From: Salinibacterium amurskyense | GTDB taxonomy: Bacteria; Actinomycetota; Actinomycetes; Actinomycetales; Microbacteriaceae | Direction: 5' to 3' | Length of the DNA: 64,000 nt | Assembly: GCF_002797685.1 (NCBI RefSeq) | Contig: NZ_PGFH01000002.1 | Span: 186,001-250,000, forward strand | Shown: piece after piece, positions 35,547 through 44,697 of the stretch | Layout of the letters: every line of letters begins with the position of its first letter | Position numbering within the stretch: position 1 is the first letter of the stretch | Notes under the pieces: model-generated | What the model saw: the letters and a program-made list of their open reading frames with translations, nothing else | Database searches by the model: none | Told to the model about the DNA's origin: nothing | Made by a program: the position numbers and the translations under genes

Positions 35547-35953
35547 TGACAATGCTGACAATGCGCATTCAGGGAGCTCCTCTGCTGGGGAGCGCCCTGC
35601 GCCGACGCCTGAGCGACGAGCGCGGTGCGGGCACCATTCTTATGGTGGGGCTTATCGCCACCGTCGTAGCGATCACCACCGTCGTCATTCCCCTTTATTG
35701 GGCACTCAGCGTTCGTCACGCCCTCGCTGCGGCAACGGATGCTGCGGCGCTCGCCGCCGCCGATACCGCGAGCGGGCTCGTGGCCGGCTACCCCTGCGAC
35801 AACGCTGAACTGCTCGCACGCGTAAATGACGCCCATATAAAGGAGTGCACTGTAGATGGGCGTATCGTGACAGTTACCGCCAGTCGCCGCATCCTCGGCA
35901 TACTGGTCACAACGAGCGCCACAGCAGGCCCACCCCCAACCGGGGCGAATTAG
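35543..35953 (+). CDS. Rv3654c-type TadE/TadG-like protein
   Basis: The 136-aa protein belongs to the family seen after TadE in actinobacterial Tad loci. It has LSDERGAGTILMVGLIATVVAI with a helix, then the conserved RHALAAATDAAALAAADTASG amphipathic segment and a CDNAELLARVNDA block with two cysteines (about residues 86 and 104). It is last of the five-gene set; topA follows 82 bp later. In M. tuberculosis the relatives lie at Rv3654c to Rv3660c. Confidence 0.82.
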   Translation: MMTMLTMRIQGAPLLGSALRRRLSDERGAGTILMVGLIATVVAITTVVIPLYWALSVRHALAAATDAAALAAADTASGLVAGYPCDNAELLARVNDAHIKECTVDGRIVTVTASRRILGILVTTSATAGPPPTGAN

Positions 35954-36035
35954 GCAAGTGAGCGGTCGGTGTGTGTATTGTGTCGCTGACAGTGGCGCTG
36001 CCACCGGTCTAGTGCGTCATCATCCAAGGAGTCCC

Positions 36036-38945
36036 GTGTCTGGCACCAAAAAACTTGTCATCGTTGAGTCGCCCACCAAGGCCAAGACGATCTCAAAGTA
36101 CCTCGGTGACGACTACGAAGTGCTCTCCTCGGTCGGTCACATCCGCGACCTCGTCGAGCCCCGCAATCTGCCGGCCGAGCTCAAAAAGGGTTCGCTCGGT
36201 AAGTTCTCGGTTGACGTCGATAACGGCTTCGAGCCGTACTACGTCGTCTCTGACGCCAAGAAGAAAACCGTCAGCGAACTGAAGAAAGCGCTCAGCGGAG
36301 CGAACGAACTCTTCCTCGCAACTGATGAGGACCGCGAGGGTGAGGCCATCGCGTGGCACCTGCTTCAAGTGCTGAAGCCCAACGTCCCCGTCAAGCGCAT
36401 GGTGTTCCACGAGATCACTGAAGACGCCATCGAAGCGGCCATCAACAACACTCGCGACGTCGACACCGCGCTCGTTGACGCTCAGGAAACCCGCCGCATC
36501 CTCGACCGTCTCTACGGCTACGAAATCTCGCCAGTGCTCTGGCGCAAGGTCGGCCCCGGGCTCTCCGCTGGCCGCGTGCAGTCCGCCGCTACTCGCCTCG
36601 TCGTCGAACGCGAACGCGAACGTCTCGCCTTCATCACCGCCAACTACTGGGACCTCATCGCCCAGCTTTCGCCCGACAGTGAAACCAACGGCTTCGAATC
36701 AAAGCTCGTACGCCTCGACGGCAAGCGCGTTGCTGCCGGTCGCGACTTTGACGACCGCGGAAACCTCAAGGGCGAAGCGGTTGCCCTCGATGAGAAGGCC
36801 GCTCAAACGCTCGCAGACGCCCTGCGGATGCCGAGCACCACCATCACCGTGAAAACGGTCGAGACCAAGCCCTACACTCGTCGCCCCGCAGCACCATTCA
36901 CCACCTCAACGCTGCAGCAGGAGGCCGGCCGCAAGCTGCGCTACTCCGCCCGCCAGACCATGAGCGTTGCCCAGTCGCTGTACGAAAACGGTTACATCAC
37001 CTATATGCGAACCGACTCCTCGTCGCTCTCGCAGCAGGCCATCACCGCCGCCCGCACCCAAGCCGTTGCCCTCTACGGTGCTGACGCTGTGCCCGACAAG
37101 CCCCGCGTCTACGCCAGCAAGAGCAAGAACGCTCAAGAGGCCCACGAAGCTATTCGCCCCTCGGGAGACACCTTCCGCACGCCGAGCGAACTGCAGTCCA
37201 CGCTGCGCGGAAACGACTTCAAGCTCTACGAACTCATCTGGAAGCGCACCGTCGCCTCGCAGATGGCTGATGCCAAGGGTTCAACGGCATCCATCACGAT
37301 CGCTGCTGGCGAAGCTCCCGTTGCCGAATTCTCGGCCAGCGGAACCATCATTACCTTCCGCGGCTTCATGCAGGCCTACGAAGAAGGCCAAGACGAAGAG
37401 CGTAACGCCACCGCTGAGCCCAAGGAAGCGAAGCTGCCTCCGCTCAAGGAAGGCCAGACCCTCACGCTTCTCGACATCGAAGCGAAGGGTCACGAGACCA
37501 GCCCGCCCCCGCGTTACACCGAAGCAAGCCTCGTCAAGAAGCTTGAAGAGCTCGGCATCGGTCGCCCGTCGACCTACGCGTCGATCATCTCCACGATCAT
37601 CGACCGCGGTTACATCACGCCGCGCGGCCAGGCACTCGTGCCCAACTGGATTGCGTTCTCCGTGATCCGTTTGCTCGAAGAGTACTTCGGCGACCTCGTG
37701 CAGTACGACTTCACTGCCGGCATGGAAGACGACCTCGACCGCATCGCGGGAGGAACCCAGAACCGCGTTGAGTGGCTGCAGTCGTTCTACTTCGGCGACG
37801 ACAAATACCGGGGTCTGCGTACAGTCATCGACAACCTCGGCGAGATCGATGCCAAGGAAATCAACTCGATGAAGCTGTCGGATGACGTGACCCTGCGCAT
37901 TGGAAAGTACGGCCCGTACCTGGAGACCCCCAGTGACGACCCGGAGAAGCCGCGCCGCGTCAACATTCCCGAAGCGCTTGCGCCCGACGAGCTCACCCTC
38001 GCCAAGGCAGTCGAACTCATCGAAGCGCCCGTTATCGGTGACCGTGTCATTGGCGTCAACCCTGAGAATGGCAAAGAGATCGTCGCGAAGGATGGCCGTT
38101 TTGGCCCGTACGTGACCGAACTTGAGCCAGATCCCGAACCCGTTCCGGAGCCCGTCGAAGAGATCGACCCCAAGACCGGCGAAGTGAAGAAGGCCAAGAA
38201 GCCGAAGAAGGTTGCTGCGGTCAAGCCGCGTACGGCATCCATCTTCAAGACGATGGACCTCGACACTGTTGACCTCGACACCGCGCTCAAGCTGCTCAGC
38301 TTGCCCCGCGTGGTGGGCGTAGACCCCGAGTCTGGTGCCGAAATTACGGCCCAAAACGGTCGCTACGGCCCCTACTTGAAGAAGGGCACCGACACCCGTT
38401 CGTTGCCGAGCGAAGACTTGATCTTCGACATCGATGTAGCCGGAGCCGTCGAGCTCTACGCCCAGCCCAAGTACGGCAACCGCGCAGCATCCAGTGCTCT
38501 GAAAGAGTTCGACGCTGACCCGGTGAGCGAAAAGCCGATCAAGATCAAGGATGGCCGCTTCGGTGCGTACGTAACCGACGGCACCACCAACGCCACCATC
38601 CCGCGCGGCGAGACCGTGGAAGACGTGGACTTCGAGCGCGCCGTTCAACTGCTCGCTGACAAGCGCGCCAAGGGGCCGGTCAAGCGCAAGACGGCAGCGA
38701 AGAAGCCGGCGGCTAAGAAGCCTGCGGCGAAGAAGCCGGCAGCGAAGAAGTCCGCGGCCAAGAAGCCTGCTGCGAAGAAGCCGGCGGCCAAGACCGCGGC
38801 AGCTAAGACGACAGCAGCTAAGGCGACGGCGGCGAAGTCTGCGGCAGCGAAGACCACCGCGGCCAAAAAGCCCGCAGCGAAGAAGCCGGCAGCAGGCAAG
38901 CCTGCCGCTAAGGCCTCAGCGTCGGCCGCTCCCGAAGCGGAGTAG
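36036..38945 (+). CDS. topA: DNA topoisomerase I
   Basis: TopA is a type IA topoisomerase that relaxes negative supercoils. GTG 36036 has an AAGGAG SD 4 nt upstream; the frame extends to 35958, but the extra residues look spurious. The 969-aa product begins KKLVIVESPTKAKTI (Toprim), has the ATDEDREGEAIAWHL acidic motif and the active-site Tyr in GYITYMRTDSSSLS. Several repeated C-terminal domains with DGRFGPYV or NGRYGPYL-type motifs follow. The last 85 residues are a histone-H1-like Lys/Ala/Pro tail, as in other actinobacterial TopA proteins, that aids processivity. tmk begins 1 nt after the stop. Confidence 0.96.
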   Translation: MSGTKKLVIVESPTKAKTISKYLGDDYEVLSSVGHIRDLVEPRNLPAELKKGSLGKFSVDVDNGFEPYYVVSDAKKKTVSELKKALSGANELFLATDEDREGEAIAWHLLQVLKPNVPVKRMVFHEITEDAIEAAINNTRDVDTALVDAQETRRILDRLYGYEISPVLWRKVGPGLSAGRVQSAATRLVVERERERLAFITANYWDLIAQLSPDSETNGFESKLVRLDGKRVAAGRDFDDRGNLKGEAVALDEKAAQTLADALRMPSTTITVKTVETKPYTRRPAAPFTTSTLQQEAGRKLRYSARQTMSVAQSLYENGYITYMRTDSSSLSQQAITAARTQAVALYGADAVPDKPRVYASKSKNAQEAHEAIRPSGDTFRTPSELQSTLRGNDFKLYELIWKRTVASQMADAKGSTASITIAAGEAPVAEFSASGTIITFRGFMQAYEEGQDEERNATAEPKEAKLPPLKEGQTLTLLDIEAKGHETSPPPRYTEASLVKKLEELGIGRPSTYASIISTIIDRGYITPRGQALVPNWIAFSVIRLLEEYFGDLVQYDFTAGMEDDLDRIAGGTQNRVEWLQSFYFGDDKYRGLRTVIDNLGEIDAKEINSMKLSDDVTLRIGKYGPYLETPSDDPEKPRRVNIPEALAPDELTLAKAVELIEAPVIGDRVIGVNPENGKEIVAKDGRFGPYVTELEPDPEPVPEPVEEIDPKTGEVKKAKKPKKVAAVKPRTASIFKTMDLDTVDLDTALKLLSLPRVVGVDPESGAEITAQNGRYGPYLKKGTDTRSLPSEDLIFDIDVAGAVELYAQPKYGNRAASSALKEFDADPVSEKPIKIKDGRFGAYVTDGTTNATIPRGETVEDVDFERAVQLLADKRAKGPVKRKTAAKKPAAKKPAAKKPAAKKSAAKKPAAKKPAAKTAAAKTTAAKATAAKSAAAKTTAAKKPAAKKPAAGKPAAKASASAAPEAE
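38686..38930 (+). repeat. Degenerate AAKKP-type codon repeat in the topA tail
   Basis: The 3' end of topA consists of about 16 short units of the AAKKP, AAKTT or AAKxx type, that is 15-bp units built on gcg/gcc aag aag ccg. Units differ at synonymous sites, so the tract is old or under selection for the protein rather than a fresh slippage product. Confidence 0.8.
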
Positions 38946-38946
38946 C

Positions 38947-39576
38947 GTGCCCGGGCTCTTCATCACTCTCGAGGGCGGCGACGGCGTGGGCAAGACCACG
39001 CAGTCGCAGCTTCTTGTCGATTGGCTTACCGAAGCGGGGCACACCGTTGTAGTGACCCGTGAACCGGGTGGCTCCGATCTCGGACTCGAACTGCGCGAGA
39101 TCGTGCTGCATCGCCGGGGCGATATGGACCCGCGCGCGGAAGCGCTCATCTATGCGGCAGACCGTGCCCACCACATCGCCACCGTCGTGCGCCCGGCGCT
39201 CGAACGCGGCGAGATCGTCGTGCAGGATCGCTACATCGACTCCTCGGAGGCGTATCAGGGTGCCGGGCGAGTGCTCGGCTCGGACGAAGTGCGCGAGCTG
39301 TCTTTGTGGGCAACCGAGGGCCTTCTTCCCGACGTAACGGTGTTGCTCGACCTTGACCCCACCGACTCCCGCAAGCGGCTCGACAGTGCTCGCACTCGCT
39401 ACGATCGCCTCGAAGCGGAGAAACAAGAATTCCACACTCGAGTGCGCGACGCGTTCCTCGAACGTGCCGCCAAAGAGCCCGAACGTATCCTGGTGGTGGA
39501 TGCCGCGCGCGAGATCAGCGAGATCGCTACGGCGATCCGTGAGCGCATCCAGAATCACCTCCCGCAACCCGCCTAG
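38947..39576 (+). CDS. tmk: Thymidylate kinase
   Basis: Tmk converts dTMP to dTDP. The 209-aa protein has Walker A EGGDGVGKTT near residue 8, the TREPGGSDLG motif with the DR(H/Y)-type partner VQDRYIDSSEAYQG, and a LID region SARTRYDRLEAEK. The GTG start is directly after the topA stop, which suggests translational coupling; holB follows 9 bp after. Confidence 0.96.
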   Translation: MPGLFITLEGGDGVGKTTQSQLLVDWLTEAGHTVVVTREPGGSDLGLELREIVLHRRGDMDPRAEALIYAADRAHHIATVVRPALERGEIVVQDRYIDSSEAYQGAGRVLGSDEVRELSLWATEGLLPDVTVLLDLDPTDSRKRLDSARTRYDRLEAEKQEFHTRVRDAFLERAAKEPERILVVDAAREISEIATAIRERIQNHLPQPA

Positions 39577-39588
39577 ACTGGGCGCATG
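39574..39588 (+). promoter_or_regulatory. holB leaderless -10 element
   Basis: TAGACT (39574-39579) overlaps the tmk stop codon and lies exactly 6 nt before the ATG of holB at 39586. It may allow separate transcription of holB. Confidence 0.4.
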
Positions 39589-40752
39589 TCGTTGTGGGAA
39601 GGCCTAACGGGCCAAGCTGAAGCGATCGCCGTTCTTGAGGCTGCGGCCTCATCCTCGGCGTTGGGCAGCACCGGGGAATCGTCCATGACGCACTCGTGGT
39701 TGATCACGGGGCCTCCCGGTTCGGGCCGCTCCAACATTGCCTACGCCTTTGCGGCGGCGCTGCTCGGTACGCGTGGCGACGAGACCGAAGAGTCGGTCTA
39801 CAAGCAAGTAGTCGCCCGCACGCATCCCGACCTCAGCGTGCTCAGCACCGAACGCGTCATCATCTCGATCGACGAAGTGCGCAAGCTCGTCGCCTCGTCG
39901 CAATTCTCTCCCTCGGTTGGCCACTACCGCGTCATGATTATTGAGGATGCCGACCGCATGGTCGAGCGCACCTCTAACGTTCTTCTGAAGGCGCTCGAAG
40001 AGCCACCGCCGCGTACCGTCTGGATTCTCTGTGCGCCCAGCGAAGCAGATCTCATTCCGACGATCCGCTCGCGCGTGCGCAGTGTTCGGCTGCGCACCCC
40101 CGCCATCGAAGACGTGGCTCAGCTGCTGCAGGACCGCGATGGCGTTGCCCCCGATATTGCGTTGCGTGCCGCGCGAGAAGCGCAAAGCCACATCGGCATG
40201 GCTCACCGCCTTGCCACCAATGCGGAGGCCCGCGAACGACGCGAACGGGCGCTCACTACCGTGCTCAACATCCGCACCGTTTCTGACGCCGTGATCGCGG
40301 CGACGTCGCTGCTTGAACTGTCGAAGGCGGATGCCGCAGCCATCACCGAAGAGAAAGATGCGCAGGAGCGCGAAAGCGCCCTTCGCTCGCTCGGTGTCGC
40401 CCCAGGCGGAACAGTTCCTCCCGCCCTGCGCGTGCAACTCAAGAACCTCGAAGAAGACCAGAAGCGTCGCGCGACGCGAAGCCTGCGTGATGGCATCGAC
40501 CGGATCATGGTCGACCTGTTGTCGCTGTACCGTGACATCTTGTTGACCCAGATCGGTGCGCCGGGAGAGCTCATTAACCTCAGCATTGTCGACAATCTCA
40601 CGGCGGTCGCGAACCGCACGACGGCTCCGGCAACGCTGGCCATCATGGACGGTATCGCCGAGGCTCGTCGCCGCATCGAGAGCAATGTCGCCCCGGCGCT
40701 CGCGCTCGAAGCCATGCTCGTCAAGGTGGCTGTGTCGGGGCGTGGAGCATGA
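39586..40752 (+). CDS. holB: DNA polymerase III subunit delta-prime
   Basis: This is a clamp-loader subunit. The 388-aa AAA+ protein has an altered P-loop, GPPGSGRSN, with Arg in place of the catalytic Lys, as expected for the non-ATPase delta-prime. VMIIEDADRMVERTSNVLLKALEEPPPRTVWIL covers the SRC-like region. There are no zinc-module cysteines like those of DnaX. It is in the topA-tmk-holB block. The stop overlaps the next start (ATGA). Confidence 0.93.
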   Translation: MSLWEGLTGQAEAIAVLEAAASSSALGSTGESSMTHSWLITGPPGSGRSNIAYAFAAALLGTRGDETEESVYKQVVARTHPDLSVLSTERVIISIDEVRKLVASSQFSPSVGHYRVMIIEDADRMVERTSNVLLKALEEPPPRTVWILCAPSEADLIPTIRSRVRSVRLRTPAIEDVAQLLQDRDGVAPDIALRAAREAQSHIGMAHRLATNAEARERRERALTTVLNIRTVSDAVIAATSLLELSKADAAAITEEKDAQERESALRSLGVAPGGTVPPALRVQLKNLEEDQKRRATRSLRDGIDRIMVDLLSLYRDILLTQIGAPGELINLSIVDNLTAVANRTTAPATLAIMDGIAEARRRIESNVAPALALEAMLVKVAVSGRGA

Positions 40753-42296
40753 GCCGGCGCCGCACCCGCACTCGCGCTACCGCAGTGGTTGCCACTGCGC
40801 TCGCAACCTCGCTGCTGCTGAGCGGCTGTGTGTCATGGTTCTTCCCGCCCGAGTCATCGACCACCTCGACACCAACGGAAGAGGCCGTTGCGCCGAACCT
40901 CGAGAAGTTCTATCAGCAGGTGTTGGAGTGGAACAGCTGCGGTGACAACCTGCAGTGCGCCACCGCGATTGCGCCCGTTGATTGGGATGCTCCCGAGGGC
41001 GACACGATCGATCTGGCCCTAGTGCGTCAGACCGCTCGGGGTAACGATCGCATCGGTTCATTGCTCGTGAACCCCGGAGGTCCCGGCGGCTCCGGTTTCG
41101 ACTTCATCGCGGACAGCGTGGATTACGCCACGAGTGAGGCGCTGCAGTCGCAATTCGACGTGGTCGGTTTCGACCCTCGTGGGGTCAATCGTTCAACGCC
41201 GGTGTCGTGTTACTCCGACCCGGCTGAACTTGATGAGTACATTTACGGCATCACGCCCGGGGAGAAGGGCAGCGACGAATGGATCGCCGCCGCTACTGAA
41301 GCCTCGGCCCAGTTCGCTCAGCGCTGCAGCGAAGAGACGGGCCCGCTCCTGGGCTTCGTTGATACCCCGAGTGCTGCTCGTGACCTCGACATGCTGCGTG
41401 CCGCTCTCGGCGATACGACGCTCAACTATTTGGGTTACTCCTACGGCACCCTGCTCGGTCAGGTGTACGCCGAATTGTTCCCCGAGAAGACGGGGCGACT
41501 CGTTCTCGACGGAGCGGTCGACCCCGCGGCATCCGAATTTGAAGCAACGAAGGCGCAGGCTCAAGGCTTTGAAGGTGCACTGGATGCGTTCCTTGAGGAT
41601 TGTGCCAGCGCAAGCGATTGCCCCTTCACCGGGTCCGTTGACCAATCGCGCACCACGATCCGCACTCTGCTCGACCGCCTCGACAAGAGCCCGCTCACCA
41701 ACGCTGACGGCCGCAAGCTCGGCAGCGGCACCATGTTCACAGCGATCATCCTGCCGCTGTATAGCCAATCCAATTGGGCGTACCTGCGTCAGCTCTTCAC
41801 GACCGTGATGCAGGGCGATGCGTCGATCGCGTTCGACCTTGCCGACAACTACAACGGCCGTACTGCCGATGGCACCTATGCCGAGAATCAAACCGAAGCG
41901 TTCATAGCCATTAACTGTCTGGATGCCCGCGAGCCCGCCGACAACGAACGCATGCGTGAGCAGGCTGCCGAGCTGGCGCTCGCGGCTCCCATCTTTGGTC
42001 CGCAGATGTCGTATGGCGACCCCGGTTGCGCGAACTGGCCGGTGGAGGCGAAGCGTGACCGCACCGCGATCGCGGCTCCGGGTGCCGCAGACATGCTCGT
42101 GATCGGCACCACGAACGACCCCGCTACGCCCTACGAATGGGCGGTGACGGTGGCCGACAATCTCGATACTGGCCACCTCATCACTTACAACGGTGAGGGC
42201 CACACGGCGTACAACAAATCCAACGAGTGCGTGAATAGCGCGGTGGAAGACTTTCTCCTTAGGGGAGAGGTTCCGGCCAACGACCCGAACTGCTAA
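40749..42296 (+). CDS. Exported alpha/beta hydrolase lipoprotein (TAP-like, copy 1)
   Basis: The 515-aa secreted hydrolase belongs to the Streptomyces tripeptidyl-aminopeptidase-like group. The signal peptide is RRRTRTRATAVVATALATS with lipobox LSGC. The oxyanion segment is NPGGPGGSGFDF; the nucleophile elbow is GYSYGTLLGQ. A C-terminal TAP-like domain holds TTNDPATPYEWA (Asp region) and YNGEGHTAYN (His). Natural substrates of these enzymes are mostly unknown; some trim peptides. It overlaps holB by 4 bp and is followed by a paralogue. Confidence 0.9.
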   Translation: MSRRRTRTRATAVVATALATSLLLSGCVSWFFPPESSTTSTPTEEAVAPNLEKFYQQVLEWNSCGDNLQCATAIAPVDWDAPEGDTIDLALVRQTARGNDRIGSLLVNPGGPGGSGFDFIADSVDYATSEALQSQFDVVGFDPRGVNRSTPVSCYSDPAELDEYIYGITPGEKGSDEWIAAATEASAQFAQRCSEETGPLLGFVDTPSAARDLDMLRAALGDTTLNYLGYSYGTLLGQVYAELFPEKTGRLVLDGAVDPAASEFEATKAQAQGFEGALDAFLEDCASASDCPFTGSVDQSRTTIRTLLDRLDKSPLTNADGRKLGSGTMFTAIILPLYSQSNWAYLRQLFTTVMQGDASIAFDLADNYNGRTADGTYAENQTEAFIAINCLDAREPADNERMREQAAELALAAPIFGPQMSYGDPGCANWPVEAKRDRTAIAAPGAADMLVIGTTNDPATPYEWAVTVADNLDTGHLITYNGEGHTAYNKSNECVNSAVEDFLLRGEVPANDPNC

Positions 42297-42300
42297 CCGC

Positions 42301-42315
42301 TAGGCTCGGGCCGTG
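42301..42315 (+). promoter_or_regulatory. Leaderless -10 element of the second alpha/beta hydrolase
   Basis: TAGGCT (42301-42306) lies exactly 6 nt before GTG 42313, in the 16-bp gap after copy 1. No SD is seen. Confidence 0.45.
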
Positions 42316-43881
42316 AACTCCATCGCTGCTGCCCCCGCTTCTCGCGCTCGCAGGCTTGCCCTCGTGGTGCCAGCTCTCGCTCTCACCCTGCTGCTGAGCG
42401 GGTGCGTGAACCTGCTGAACAACTTTCTGGGCGAGCGTTCGCAGCCGACAGGGGAGACCGTTTCGGCGGAACTCGCTCCCTACTATGAGCAAATTCTGAC
42501 GTGGGTTGACTGCGGCGATGGCGCTCAGTGCGCCACGGCGATTGCCCCGATGGATTGGGCGAACCCGTCGCCGGAGACCGACATCGAGATTGTTATGGCT
42601 CGACATGAGGCCACCGGAGAGAGCCTGGGGTCACTGTTTGTGAATCCAGGCGGGCCGGGTGCCTCTGGCTTCGATCTCATCCACGATGACGTCGATTTTG
42701 CGGTGAGTTCGAACCTTCGCGAGAACTATGACGTGATCGGTTGGGACCCCCGCGGTGTCGGTCGTTCGACTCCCGTGACGTGCCTTGATGATGACGGCCT
42801 CGATGAGTTCATCTTCGGCATTCCGGAGGCTTCTGTGGGCAGCGATGAGTGGCTCGCCACGAGCGAGCAGGCGGCGATTGACTTCGGCCAGGCTTGCCTC
42901 GAGAACACTGGACCGGTGTTGCAGTTCATCGACACGCAGAGCACGGTTCACGATCTCGACATGCTGCGTGCGATCGTCGGCGACGAGAAGCTGCAGTATC
43001 TGGGTTACTCCTACGGCAGCGACATTGGTTCGTATTACATCGAAAACTTTCCCCAGAATGTGGGCCGCATTGTGCTCGACGGCGCGACCGATTCTTCTAT
43101 TTCCGTATTCGAGGTAGGGCTGGTTCAGTCGGCGGGGTTCCAGCGCGCTCTGGAGAACTATCTAGCGGCGTGCCCCGAGATGTTCGACGATTGCCCGTTC
43201 ACTGGTGGGGTGGATGCCGCGTTGACGACGATCCGGGAACTTTACGATCGCTACGACGCCACCCCGATCCCGGGTGCCGACGGTCGCATGATGGATGCTG
43301 GCGTGCTCGACATCGCCATGAGCACGGCTCTTTACTCTCAGGATTCCTGGCCGTTCCTCAACGACCTTTATTCCGAAGCCGCACGCGGCGAGACCGACAC
43401 CGCGTTCTTCCTTGCTGACTTCTATTACAGCCGGGATGTTGACGGAACTTACGCCGACAACTCGCTTGAAGCGTTCATCGCGATCTATTGCGTTGACTAC
43501 CCCGTAGAAACTGATCCGGCAGTGCTTATCGAGCAGCAGAAGCTGATGCAGGCGGCCTCGCCGGCGACGTATCGTGACTTCCCGCCGACCGGTGACCTCA
43601 CGTGCATCAACTGGCCGTACCAATACATTGGGCCAGAGATCACTGAGCTCACGGGAGAGGGTGCCCCGCCCGTTCTCATCATCTCCACGACCGGTGACCC
43701 GGCAACGCCCTACGAGTGGGGCGTCGCGCTCAGCGAACAGCTGCAGAGCGCTCAGTTGATCACCTACAACGGTGAGGGCCACACTGCCTACAACGGTGGT
43801 GTGGGCTGTGTGGATGGCGCCGTTGACGCGTATTTCATCAACGGAGTGGTGCCCAATGACGACCCGAATTGCGGTGCATAA
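42313..43881 (+). CDS. Exported alpha/beta hydrolase lipoprotein (TAP-like, copy 2)
   Basis: The 522-aa paralogue of the preceding gene is similar over the full length. Lipobox LSGC follows a hydrophobic signal. NPGGPGASGFDL is the oxyanion region, GYSYGSDIGSYY the nucleophile elbow, STTGDPATPYEWG the Asp region and YNGEGHTAYN the His. The cap domain between elbow and C-terminus diverges most from copy 1, so substrate choice probably differs. tRNA-Thr lies 79 bp downstream. Confidence 0.9.
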   Translation: MNSIAAAPASRARRLALVVPALALTLLLSGCVNLLNNFLGERSQPTGETVSAELAPYYEQILTWVDCGDGAQCATAIAPMDWANPSPETDIEIVMARHEATGESLGSLFVNPGGPGASGFDLIHDDVDFAVSSNLRENYDVIGWDPRGVGRSTPVTCLDDDGLDEFIFGIPEASVGSDEWLATSEQAAIDFGQACLENTGPVLQFIDTQSTVHDLDMLRAIVGDEKLQYLGYSYGSDIGSYYIENFPQNVGRIVLDGATDSSISVFEVGLVQSAGFQRALENYLAACPEMFDDCPFTGGVDAALTTIRELYDRYDATPIPGADGRMMDAGVLDIAMSTALYSQDSWPFLNDLYSEAARGETDTAFFLADFYYSRDVDGTYADNSLEAFIAIYCVDYPVETDPAVLIEQQKLMQAASPATYRDFPPTGDLTCINWPYQYIGPEITELTGEGAPPVLIISTTGDPATPYEWGVALSEQLQSAQLITYNGEGHTAYNGGVGCVDGAVDAYFINGVVPNDDPNCGA

Positions 43882-43960
43882 GCCTGAGTTCGTCGAGTGG
43901 GTCATGGAACCCCAAAACTTCGGCTAAGCTTTCATGCTGTGCCTCATGAAAATGTGGCCG

Positions 43961-44033
43961 GCCGCCTTAGCTCAGTCGGTAGAGCATCTCACTCGTAATG
44001 AGAAGGTCATCAGTTCGATTCTGATAGGCGGCT
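43961..44033 (+). tRNA. tRNA-Thr (anticodon CGT)
   Basis: A full 73-nt cloverleaf forms. The acceptor stem is GCCGCCT with AGGCGGC; the D-arm is AGCTCAGTCGGTAGAGC. The anticodon loop CTCGTAA gives anticodon CGT inside the stem TCTCA/TGAGA. The T-arm contains CAGTTCGATTCTG. The discriminator is T and CCA is not encoded. No clear terminator was found in the next 175 bp, which hold no gene. Confidence 0.95.
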
Positions 44034-44209
44034 CCGTTCTCCGCATGCGTTTCGCCAACGCTTCCTTCGCGACCTAGATTCGCCCTCTGGGCCTGCAGCC
44101 TCTGGGCATGCAGTTGTCGATGTCCGCGTCGTCATTGTCCTCGACGTTCTCGACGGAGGGAGCAGCGGCACTCTTGATGCGTTGCGTCTGTTTCGCAGAC
44201 GCAGGCTAG

Positions 44210-44395
44210 CTACTCGCCAGGGTCAACGGTGCGTTTGTTGGCAACCATCGTGACGATCAGGCCGACAGCGAACGAGCCTAGAGCGATGCCAACTACGAGC
44301 AGTAGGTCTGCGCCGATGACGTGGGCGACGGTGCCGGCGGCGATCGACAGCACGAAGATGGTGCTGTACTGATCGGTTGTAAGCTCAGGCAACAC
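44210..44395 (-). CDS. Small hypothetical two-helix membrane protein
   Basis: This 61-aa ORF has two hydrophobic segments, about residues 13-27 and 30-50, and a charged tail KRTVDPGE. GTG 44395 has a G-run just upstream, which could be an SD at short spacing. The composition is sensible for a membrane protein and the frame has a clean stop, but there is no known family. It stands alone between tRNA-Thr and the CAP gene. Confidence 0.5.
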   Translation of the reverse strand: MLPELTTDQYSTIFVLSIAAGTVAHVIGADLLLVVGIALGSFAVGLIVTMVANKRTVDPGE

Positions 44396-44610
44396 GACCC
44401 CCCAAAGAGTTAGATTTCCTCAAGTATCGACCTCTTGGTGACGATATGCAAACGCCCGCAGCTGGGATCATTTGAGGCCGCGAATGCGAGCCTCTCGAAC
44501 TCTCGAAAAACTCAATTTCGGGCTACGTTGGTGTCCCCCAAACAGAGGATAGACCCGTCACCCAGACCCCCCATTAACGGGTATTTCCGCATGTTTCCGG
44601 GGTTTTTCCC
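44396..44610. other. AT-richer non-coding region upstream of the CAP-domain gene
   Basis: No gene is seen. Base composition is clearly more AT-rich than the surroundings. It holds divergent upstream sequence for the small membrane ORF and for the CAP gene, whose promoter starts at 44611. Confidence 0.5.
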
Positions 44611-44639
44611 TTGTATATCTGTGATTTCGCCCCTAGTTT
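44611..44639 (+). promoter_or_regulatory. Promoter of the CAP-domain gene
   Basis: TTGTAT (44611-44616), a 17-bp spacer and TAGTTT (44634-44639). Transcription from about 44646 would give a leader of some 52 nt with a small GCAGA/TCTGC hairpin (44652-44665) and a G-run SD before ATG 44698. Confidence 0.55.
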
Positions 44640-44697
44640 TAGCAACAGGAAGCAGAGGGGTCTGCATCCTATTTATTCGTCTGGGGGGCGATTTTTC

